From Roseivirga sp. UBA6061 (GTDB lineage: Bacteria > Bacteroidota > Bacteroidia > Cytophagales > Cyclobacteriaceae): 64,000 bases of DNA. A program made the position numbers and the translations under genes. Positions 55,101-63,600 of this stretch are shown one piece after another. A model generated the notes under the pieces. That model was not told the origin of the DNA and made no database searches. It worked only from the letters and a program-made list of their open reading frames with translations. How positions within the stretch are numbered: the first letter of the stretch is position 1; each line of letters opens with the position of its first letter. The stretch spans positions 1 through 64,000 of the forward strand of contig DIYF01000155.1 of NCBI GenBank assembly GCA_002427745.1. The letters run 5' to 3'.

Positions 55101-57561
55101 TGAAGCCGATGACGACATTGATACACTAACCGCATTGTTGAACACCCAAGGCGAAAATCAGCTGAGGGTCAGGAAAACAGGTGTGGAATGCTTGAGGCTC
55201 ATACCGGCAAAACCGGTTTCAAAAGATTCTGTTGAGCACTCACAACTCAAAGTTACCCGGGAAGGTGTACTGGACTCACTGGAGATGGTAGCTGGTATCA
55301 GACCTGAACCGGCTGATCACGAGATAGAAATAGCTGTCAGTCATGCCGGACTGAATTTCAGAGACGTTTTCAGAGCCTTAAACCTTATTGCCACCGATCA
55401 GGGAGAACTGGGAGGGGAGTGCTCAGGAGTGATAACAAGGCTGGGTAAGAAGGTCAAAGGTTTTGAGGTGGGAGACCGCGTCATGGCCCTGGCGGAAGGT
55501 ACCTTTGCTAACCATGTTACCACAGATTACCGATTGGTAGCCCCTTTACCCAAAGAGATTGATATGGAGGCGGCAGCTACCATTCCTATTACTTTTATTA
55601 CGGCCTGGTACGGATTGAAAAACCTGGCTGACCTTCAGCCACATGAGAGCATTCTCATTCATTCCGCTGCAGGAGGAGTCGGAATGGCGGCCATACAAAT
55701 AGCACAGCACTTCAGGGCACAAATCTACGGCACAGCCAGTCAACCTAAACAAGAAGCAGTAAGAGCATCAGGTGTCAATCATGTCTATGATTCCAGAAGG
55801 CTGGACTTTTATGAAAGTATCAGGCATGATACTGATAATGAAGGGGTTGATGTAGTGCTAAACTCCTTTACCAAAGAGTTTGTAGACAAAAGTCTGGACT
55901 TGTTGAAAGACAAAGGCCGCTTTCTGGAGATTGGCAAGCGAGACATCCGGGCTCTTGAAGATGTTGAGGCAACACACCCAGCACTGAGCTATACAGCTTA
56001 TGATCTGATCTACCTGATGAAAAACGAGCAGGATCTGATCAGCGATATTTTCAACGCTCTTATTCCTTTGTTTGATCAGGGCATTCTCAAATCCCTGCCG
56101 TTGACCAGCTTTCCAATGGAGCAGGCTCAGGAAGCCTTCAAGTTTATGTCGCAGGCAAAGCATACGGGCAAAGTTGTTTTGTCAAACCCGGTGCAGGAAG
56201 AAGAGTACGTCTTAAATCTGGCGGCTGAATCCACAGTGCTGATTACCGGAGGTCTGGGAGGACTGGGACTGGGAGTAGCAGAACTCCTTTCACGACAGTA
56301 CAGCATAAGGCATTTGGCACTACTTGGCCGCAGTAAACCCTCAAAAGTCGCACTGGAGGCAATTTCCGCCATTGAAAAGCTGGGTACAAAAGTCAGTGTA
56401 TTCAGTGTGGATGTGACGGATAAAAGTGCATTGTCTCAAGTGCTGAAGGATGCCGCACTTGAGTACCCGCTTAAAGGTATCTTCCATCTGGCCGGTATTC
56501 TTGAGGACGGCCTGATCGCCAATCAAAACGAAGCGCAGTTCAAGGCCGCCATGGCCCCAAAAATACAGGGAGGATGGAATCTGCACGAACTGACGAAGGA
56601 GATGAACCTTGATTTATTTGTTCTGTTCTCGTCTGCGGCATCCATTATGGGCTCAGCCAGTCAGGGAAATTACGCTGCCGGAAACGCATTTCTGGACAGT
56701 CTGGCTGTCTACAGAAGAAATCAGGGGCTACCTGCTCACAATATCAACTGGGGTCCCTGGACCTCTGCCGGCCTGGTACATCAAATGAGCCAGGAAAAGA
56801 AGAAAAGAATTCAGAAGCAGGGTTTAGGGCTCATTTCAATGGACCAGGGCATGGCATTAACCAGCCACCTGATCGATCAGCTCGGAAGAAATTCAGTAGT
56901 GCTTTCCCTGAATACCGGCAGGTTTGAAGCCGCCTTGTCGACCGTTACCAATGAAGTGCCCGCGATCTATCGGGAGCTATTGGGCAATCGAAAACTACAG
57001 AGCAGCAAAGAAAACCCGGCAGAGTTGATCAGCCGACTTAGTGCCATGGAGGCCGATGCGGGTAAGAAAGAACTCGAAACAATGCTCCAGGAGGTTATTG
57101 GCCGGATTCTCTCGGTATCAGATATCCGGAAGATTCACCTCGATAAATCTCTGCAGGAGTTTGGCATGGACTCGCTGATGTCAGTGGAGTTGAGAAACAA
57201 GCTGTCTGCCATGTTGGGTACGAAGCTATCGGTGACCCTGCTCTTTGACTACCCGAATATCAAAGCGCTGGCGACCTTCCTTTGGGAGAATAACATCAGC
57301 CATGATCAGGTAGAGGAGCAGGTGAACAATACCACTGACTGGAAACAAGTGGTGCAGCAGGGTTTGCTCAACAGGCTGAAAGAAATGGATACAAACGGCC
57401 AGGTAGACTATGAGAAGTCCCTGGGTGAAATGATGAACGAGCTGGAGAAGATGATGGACAGGTCAACCGGTAAGAAAGAGGAGATAGATGAGAGAATGCT
57501 GGATGATCTGACTTTAGAAGAGTTGGAGGACGAATTTGAAAAAGAACTCAAAGACCTGTAA
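49102..57561 (+). CDS. FAAL-ACP-KS-AT-DH-ER-KR-ACP polyketide synthase
   Basis: This is a 2819-residue megasynthase. Residues 1-575 are a fatty acyl-AMP ligase (YTSGSTGSPKGVAVTHNN at about 170) that loads a fatty acid on ACP1 (Ser630, GMDSVAA). KS has Cys845, His980 and His1020. AT has Ser1300 in GHSLG and HASH in its specificity loop. DH has His1598 and Asp1761, with Asp replacing the Gly of HxxxGxxxxP. The ER (about 2048-2358) has the NADPH loop HSAAGGVGMAA. The KR (about 2377-2560) has TGGLGGLG and Tyr2524. ACP2 has Ser2691. All sites needed for one fully reduced extension are present. The acidic C-terminus looks like a docking segment for the next protein. Confidence 0.93.
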   Translation: MKDIQPNDNLVSLLKRRSDFQKDQVLYRFVQDDDGSVLELTARGLEERAMAVALQLKKCAGKGDRALLMYNSGFEFVVAFFGCLYAQVIAVPVYPPKRNQKINRLQSIITDADVKVVLATGKIQKQVLAGNNERLIQSTWIDTEGVSQEVERESFEYPSIIMEDVMFLQYTSGSTGSPKGVAVTHNNIMANESVIYEAWEMEKGSHYVSWLPYFHDMGLIGAIVQSLYANMPLTLMNPAYFLRKPVRWLKAISDNKATVSGGPNFAYDLCVDNIKDEDLEGIDLSSWRCAYNGAEPVSARTLRRFAERFAKYGFKNEALYPGYGMAEATLLISGNLNEYGPKWLTVDKKAFQEGKAVEQESSEETIEVVSCGRIWQNHQARIVNPDTLELCAKDEIGELWFQGGSVAIGYWENPEKTKETFEAYIKDTGEGPFLRTGDLAFIRDEEIYITGRLKDLLVIRGRNYYPQDLEFACSQSHESLVANSTAAFSVDTEAGEQLVIVQEVTRTAIRSVNAEEVFEAIVSNISAEYELSVYDIVLLIPGRILKTSSGKIQRQGNKKAYLSGEFEPIAQWRNQEILPESGDPEDSAETTTLDEVQLHNWMKTKIGELVNTPAHRIQVHKEFNAFGMDSVAAIQLSNDLSTLLNRDVPPNLVYDYPSIAQLSAHLLGLGDHPFIQTERKEGRKDVAIIAMSGRFPGAGNIEEFEELLFKGINAISTPGESLAMDDDPRDISYRSGYLQEVDKFDAGFFEISPKEAKAIDPQQRLLLELSYETFQRAGYATESLKRSNTGVFIGVSNFDYAELSIRNREHKSAYFGTGIALSTTANRLSYYYDFRGPSIAVDTACSSSLVAVHQAVQSIRNGESTMALAGGVNLILSDNVNQYLDAGTLLASDGHCKTFDASADGYVRGEGAGVLLLKSKEQALKDGDNILAVIKGSAVAQDGHSNGILAPNGVAQQKLIREALHDAAVDPGEISYVESHGTGTALGDPIEVSAIDQVYGQQRKDETPLLVGSVKANIGHLESAAGIAGLIKTVLCLNRKEIPGQVHYKEPNPNIDWGKMAVKIPQRIEPLNKGTQPLKAAVSSFGFGGTISHLLLEEYENQNEVQEKEDSNESDVPSLFLLSARGEEALVAQADKLQNHIGNYLVTNLKNIACSSALSRDHFSDRLVVTCHNGDQFKSGLNAFLSGKESESIVRPQREFYQGKKAFLFTGGGAQYAGMCAEYYQGQPVFKAAIDECVQLSKEYLEVDLSKILFAEADTEEETLLHRIDYMQPALFSFEYAMSRLWQSWGIEPDVLIGHSLGEIVAACVAGIFSLADGLKLICRRGQLMQSLPAGGVMISIQAGAEEVARVIGKDKDAVSIGVINGPTQTVISGEKEKAERVRLDFDAKGFKTKVLQVSHASHSVLMNPILEAYGKVVESVTFHKPKYQLIQNRADEGLAIDTAVYWISHLRDTVDFAAGVRELESRGIDVCIEVGPNPVLLGIAGNCYEAGDQVTWLPSSRVGESGTVYQSIAQLYVEGELIDWEAYYAHESVRKVPLPTYDFQRESYWVNTSKSLSSDRGDYSGHPLLGSEIKVAGKEGVFETLVSLKHFPYLNDHRVFDSALVPAAAFCEIIQAFVQQSSSPYILEEINFESPLWLDKDHEYRLQLILQSAEEEQQQFELFSSVVGDESTWQSHARGVLGSLEQSRKESTDQLPPVINGGLNVNEFYEAFALKGMEYGEAFQPVKDIYQKTDSIMARLHLPNALDEENPYQVHPVLLDGAFQLMSVLFSDIDKACLPFSLQGYELLGKANNEIWAEARLIEDESRNEVKCAAIRFWDTEGKLLGRIDKLYVKEVSSAILSGEVKTDWLYDLEWRPLKTGKVPDLKDEKWLILGAENESKKATELTESIIAKGAEAVKLDWSEAKARLNDFDRVVRLWATDSNLEIAAQAESNALKGLNELQSLLKLQAGGDLDRLKTLCWITEGMDSNPALAPLWGLGRVFMQEHSDISMQLLDINSEADDDIDTLTALLNTQGENQLRVRKTGVECLRLIPAKPVSKDSVEHSQLKVTREGVLDSLEMVAGIRPEPADHEIEIAVSHAGLNFRDVFRALNLIATDQGELGGECSGVITRLGKKVKGFEVGDRVMALAEGTFANHVTTDYRLVAPLPKEIDMEAAATIPITFITAWYGLKNLADLQPHESILIHSAAGGVGMAAIQIAQHFRAQIYGTASQPKQEAVRASGVNHVYDSRRLDFYESIRHDTDNEGVDVVLNSFTKEFVDKSLDLLKDKGRFLEIGKRDIRALEDVEATHPALSYTAYDLIYLMKNEQDLISDIFNALIPLFDQGILKSLPLTSFPMEQAQEAFKFMSQAKHTGKVVLSNPVQEEEYVLNLAAESTVLITGGLGGLGLGVAELLSRQYSIRHLALLGRSKPSKVALEAISAIEKLGTKVSVFSVDVTDKSALSQVLKDAALEYPLKGIFHLAGILEDGLIANQNEAQFKAAMAPKIQGGWNLHELTKEMNLDLFVLFSSAASIMGSASQGNYAAGNAFLDSLAVYRRNQGLPAHNINWGPWTSAGLVHQMSQEKKKRIQKQGLGLISMDQGMALTSHLIDQLGRNSVVLSLNTGRFEAALSTVTNEVPAIYRELLGNRKLQSSKENPAELISRLSAMEADAGKKELETMLQEVIGRILSVSDIRKIHLDKSLQEFGMDSLMSVELRNKLSAMLGTKLSVTLLFDYPNIKALATFLWENNISHDQVEEQVNNTTDWKQVVQQGLLNRLKEMDTNGQVDYEKSLGEMMNELEKMMDRSTGKKEEIDERMLDDLTLEELEDEFEKELKDL

Positions 57562-57639
57562 GGCTTTGATTTATAGATAAATAAAGGCTTCTCTTTTGAG
57601 GAAGGAGAGTCGTGAATACCTGCAGATTAGAAGCTCCTG

Positions 57640-60600
57640 ATGAGCTTTTATGAAGCGACACTTGACCAGATTGATTTACCAGAACAGCACCGACCATCAA
57701 CTATGAACGGGCAGGAAGATAAGTTGAAGAGGGCACTCGTTGCCATCAAAAAGCTAAAGCAAAGGAACAAAGAACTGTCCACGGCAGAACCTATAGCCGT
57801 GGTAGGTATGGGCTGCCGTTTTCCTGGCGGAGTCTCTGACCCGGAGAGTTTCTGGAAACTTCTGGAAGAGGGTAAGGATGTGGTCGGAGAAGTTCCAAAG
57901 GAGCGTTGGGACATTGATGAATGGTATGACGCTGATCGTCATGCAGAAGGTAAGATGTATTCCCGCTGGGGTGGTTTTCTTTCAGATATCGATCGTTTTG
58001 ACCCTACTTTCTTCGGTATATCTCCCCGTGAGGCAGCCAATATTGACCCGCAGCAGCGTCTCTTGCTGGAAGTAGCCTGGGAAGCCCTCGAAAATGCGGG
58101 GCAAACCCAATCATCCTTACAAAACAGCGACACAGGAGTATATGTAGGTATCTGTGGCAATGACTATCAGATGAAGGCCCTGTCGGAGGTTTCTAAGATT
58201 AATGCCTACTCTGTCCTGGGAACAGCCCACAGTGCCATTGTTGGCCGTTTATCCTATATCCTGGGGCTCAAAGGTCCCAACGTGGCCATCGACACTGCCT
58301 GTTCTTCCTCGTTGGTTTCGGTGCATATGGCCGTGCAGGCGCTTCGCAACAATGAATGCTCGCAAGCTGTGGCCGGAGGTGTGAACGTAGTATTGTCACC
58401 GGAAGGCAGCGTCTATTTCAGTCGTTTACAGGCGATTTCTCCAACAGGCAAGTGCCATACCTTCTCTTCCAAAGCTGATGGTTTTGTTCGATCTGAGGGC
58501 TGTGGTATGATTGTCTTGAAGAGACTATCGGATGCTCAGCGCGATGGTGATCATGTTCAGGGGGTTATTCGGGGCAGTGCGATCAATCAGGACGGCAACA
58601 GCCAGGGCTTTACTGCTCCCAATGGACCGTCACAACAGGATGTTATCAGAAAAGCGCTGCTTCAGGCCGATATGGACCCGGCTTCAGTAGATTATGTAGA
58701 AGCTCATGGAACCGGTACCGAACTGGGCGATCCGATTGAGATCAGTGCACTTTCCAAAGTCATCGGTGAAGCACGCAACGGACATGGTCCTTTGATGGTG
58801 GGCTCCGTGAAAACCAACATTGGTCATGCAGAGGGTGCGGCCGGTATTGCCGGCATCATTAAATCTATACTCTCTCTGCAGCACGAGTGTATTCCGCAAA
58901 GCATTCATTTTGATGAGCCCAATCCACATATCTTCTGGGATGAAATCCCGATCAAAGTAGTGGACAAAAATACCGCCTGGCCCAGAAATGAGAAACCCAG
59001 GGTGGTAGGAGTGAGCTCATTCGGCTTTAGTGGTACCAATGCCCATGTGGTGTTGGAAGAAGCCCCCTTGAACGGCCTGGCTGATAAAGAAACTCCTGAA
59101 ACAACTGCACGAAACTTACAATTGGTGACGGTTTCAGCCAAGAAACCCGAAGCACTAATGGCCTACAGCGAAAAACTGAAGACTTTCGTTAAGGAGAAGA
59201 ATGATCTGAATCTGGCTGATCTGGCTTTTAGTCTCGCAACTACCAGAACACATTTCAATCACAGAGAAGCTTTTGTGGTTCGTGATGTAAATGAACTATC
59301 CGGTGTTCTGGAAAAGCAGAACACTATGCCAGGGGGCTCAGATCCATCTGTAGAATGTGATAAAGTCGCTTTTCTATTCACAGGCCAGGGTTCTCAGTAC
59401 TGGCAAATGGGCAAAGGGCTCTATGAGACAGAACCCGTCTTCAGAGAAGCCCTCGATCAATGCGCAGAATTGCTCAAATCACATTTGGACAAGGACCTGC
59501 TGGACCTGCTCTTTCATGATCAATCAGGTAAGACACTCGTTAATCATACCGGCTATACGCAACCGGCTCTTTTTGCCCTGGAATATGCTCTAGCCAGACT
59601 TTGGATGTCCTTAGGTATAGAGCCAGCTGTACTGATCGGCCATAGTATCGGGGAAGTAGTGGCTGCCTGTATAGCCGGAGTGTTCACTTTGGAAGAGGCC
59701 ATTCTGCTGATCGCCAATAGGGGCAGGCTCATGCAATCCCTGCCTGAAGGTGGCACCATGCTGTCGGTAAAGGTTGGCCGGGAAGAAGTATTGCCCTTTT
59801 TGGAGGGGCTCGAAGATTCAGTTTCTCTGGCCGCAGAGAACGCACCCAACCAAATGGTATTGTCTGGGAAAGCTGATGTGCTCGAAAGCCTGAAGCTGGA
59901 ATTGACTGCCAAAGGTGTCAAAACAAGGCAATTGGAGGTGTCTCATGCCTTCCATTCTCCGTTAATGGAGCCTGTACAACAAGAATTTAAAGAGACCATC
60001 TCAGGGATTCGGTTTAAGAAGCCCGTTTTACCGGTCATCAGCAATCTCACCGGAGAACTGGCGGGTGACGAAATAGCCACACCCGATTATTGGGTGAAGC
60101 ACATACGCGGTTGCGTACGGTTTTCATCAGGCGTTCAACAGCTTGAAAAACTGGGTATTCAGTTGGGGCTAGAGATAGGTCCGCATCCTGTATTGTCTTC
60201 TCTGGCAGGTTTGAATCAATCAGAAGACTCTGAAATACAGTGGCTCTTTTCATTAAAGAGAGACAGAGAAGACCAGTTGATTTTCCTCCAACAAGTAGCT
60301 GAATGGTACAAAGTCGGTGGAGAGGTAAACTGGACCGCCTTTTATCAAAATCGGGAAGCAAACCGGATCACCTTGCCGACCTACCCTTACCAGAGAAAAC
60401 GATACTGGCTTGAAGAGAGCACTGCAGGCAGGGCTTCTGCAGTAGTAGCGGAGAAGAGAGAAGCTGAGGTGACAGCCGGTCAGCCAGAAGAGATTGCATC
60501 CCATACCTTATCATTGAATGATATCCTGACTCAGGTGAAGAGCATCATCATGGATGCCCTGAAGATGGATGAAAGTGAGATCTCCGATACCACGGCCTTA

Positions 60601-63600
60601 CTGGAGATCGGTGCCGATTCCATCGTTATCATGGAAGTACTGAAGAAGATTGAGCGAACCTTCCGTGTTAAAATACCGGTCAGGCGAATCTTTGAAGAAC
60701 TGACCAATATCAAACTGCTGGGCGAGTTTATTTATCAGAATCAGCCAAAGGAGGAGATAAAGTCTGCACGCGAAGGTGATGCAGCCGGCTTGACAACTGT
60801 TCAGACGCGAGCATTGACGGATGCAGTCACGCATGGTTTAAATGGCACTACAAGCGAGAAACTAAAGGAATTACTACAGATTCAGCAAAACGTAACCAGT
60901 CAGTTACTTGATTTGCTGAATGGGAAAGAAGCGGTTGCCGCAACTCCGGAGTTACCGATAAATACCAATGGGATGTCCTCTCAGAATGGTCAAAGGGAGC
61001 CCAAAAAGGGTAATTCCTCTTTGCCCGCCTTTGGCATTCGTGAAAAAATGGCAGGAAAAACCAATCCGTATCTGGAGGAATTTATAAAGCTCTATGCGGA
61101 GCGTACCAAAAAGTCCAAGGCTTATACTGCTGAGCATAGACCTAAGCTGGCTGATAATCGTGCTTCAGCAGGGTTCCGTTTCTCGACCAAGGAGATACTA
61201 TACCCCCTGGTGAGTAAGACCTCTGAAGGATCAAGGTTTTGGGATATTGACGATAACGAGTATATCGATATCACGATGGGCTTTGGTTCCAGCATCTTCG
61301 GCCATCAACCGGAGTTTGTGACACAGGCTGTGCAGCATCAGTTGGGGCAGGGAATGCATATCGGACCGCAGTCTCATTTGGTGGGAGAGGTTTCGGAGCT
61401 TTTTACACGTATTACCGGACTGGACAGAGTCTGCTTTGTGAATACAGGTACAGAAGCTGTGATGACTGCAATTCGTCTGGCCAGAACCCATACCAACCGC
61501 AAGAAACTTGTCATTTTCAGCGGGGCTTATCACGGTCATTTCGATGGGGTTCTGGGTATGTTCGATGAGCTGGAAAACAGGGTAGAGCCTATGGTGGGAG
61601 GAACTCCTCGCGGCATGGTAGAAGACCTGATTGTGGTGGACTACTGCACTGAAGAAGCCCTGCAGACCATACAGCACAACGCACATGAAATAGCCGGGGT
61701 ACTGGTGGAGCCGGTACAAAGCCGTCACCCTGAACAACGCCCCGGTGAATTTCTGAAGACATTACGAGAGCTTACCAGCACGCTCGACATCCCGCTCATT
61801 TTTGATGAAATGATAACGGGCTTCCGCCTGCTACCAGGTGGTGCACAGGAGTATTTTGGTGTAAAAGCAGACATCGCTACCTATGGTAAAATCCTGGGAG
61901 GAGGCATGCCCATTGGTGCTATAGCTGGTGACAGCAAGTATCTTGATGCCATAGATGGTGGTGCCTGGAATTATGGAGATCAGTCTTACCCTGAAGCGGA
62001 AACCACCTTTTTAGCGGGTACTTTCTCCAAACATCCTCTCGCCATGGCTTCTGCCAGAGCGGTGCTCGCTGAAATAGAGCGTAGAGGAAACCAGGCTTTC
62101 CAACAGCTCAATACCCGAACCAGGGAGCTGGCAGACAGACTGAATACCTTCTTTGAAAAGGAATCTGTGGGGATTGAAGTAGTAAATACGGGGTCCCTTT
62201 TCCGGTTTAAGTTCCGGGAGAACTATGACCTGCTCTTCTTTCACCTTATCAGACATGGTGTCTATATCTGGGAAGGAAGAAACTGTTTCCTGTCCTTCGC
62301 ACATACAGACGAGGATATCAATGCGATTTTCGAAGCGGTAAGTCGCAGTATCCATGACATGAAGGCTGGCGGTATCCTGGCCGGAAATGAATCAATCAGT
62401 TATGCTAATGAGGTAGCTATTACCTCATTAAATGAGGAGACCATTGAACTCATACCCGCTACCACGGCTCAGAAACAGCTGTGGGTGCTTGATAAAGTAG
62501 ATCGTGGAGGAAGTCTGGCCTATACCATCAATACCAATCTCAGGCTGAAGGGAGATCTTAATGTTCAAATCCTGCAAGATGCGATCAAAGAGGTGGTCAG
62601 TCGTCATGAAGCGCTCAATCATTGCTTTGATGAGACCGGGGATTATCACAAACCCCTGGAGGAAGAACAAGCACTGGCAATACCCATTGAGGACTTATCT
62701 GATAACCCTGACGAGGCACTAACCCGACTGGATCGATACCTGGCTGAGCAGAGTCAAAAGACTTTTTCTTTGACTGAAGACAGACTGATTCGCTTTCAGA
62801 TCATTCAGCTCAACGCTAAGGAATTTGTTCTGGCCATGCAAGCCCACCACATCATATGTGATGGCATTTCTACCAGTATCATCCTTCAACAGATAACTGA
62901 GACTTATACTGCGAAATTGGCAGGAAATGAACTGCCGGCAGGCAGAGGGCTCTCTTATAGCGACTATCTGAGCTGGCAGCGGGAACAAATGGACTCTGAT
63001 GCCATGCAGGAGCATGCCCGTTTTTGGGTAGGTGAATTTAAAGAAGTTGATTCTGCGCTGAATTTCCCGGCTGATCGGCTCAGCCAGGGCGGAGATGATT
63101 ACAAAGGCAACTCTGTCAAACTTGAAATAGGGGCAGAACTCTTTGGAGCGTTGAGAAAAACAGCTGAGAGCAATGGTTGTACCTCCTTCATGCTGCTTTT
63201 TGCAGCTTACGCTACCTGGTTACACCGATTGAGCGGGCAGCAGGACCTGGTACTTGGCTTTCCTGTTTCAGGTCGCTTCCTGGAAGATGAGGAGAATTCA
63301 ATGGAAAATCTGGTGGCCTATAATAGTCATCTGCTTCCGGTAAAGTCGCACCAGAAAGGAGAAGAAACCTTCCTGCAATTCCTCAGACAAACCGTTTCCA
63401 GCCTGTTGACAGCTTTTGAACATCAGGAGTATCCACATGCTGAATTGCTGAGAAGTCTCGGGCGAAATATGGAGCAGGGGCCATTAATCAGCACCGTGTT
63501 CAATGTAGATAAAGTCGGTGATACCCCGGTCATTCCGGGTATGGAGTTGTCCTGGCTGCCACAGCAGGCGGCTTACTCCAATATGGATTTCAAAATGAAC

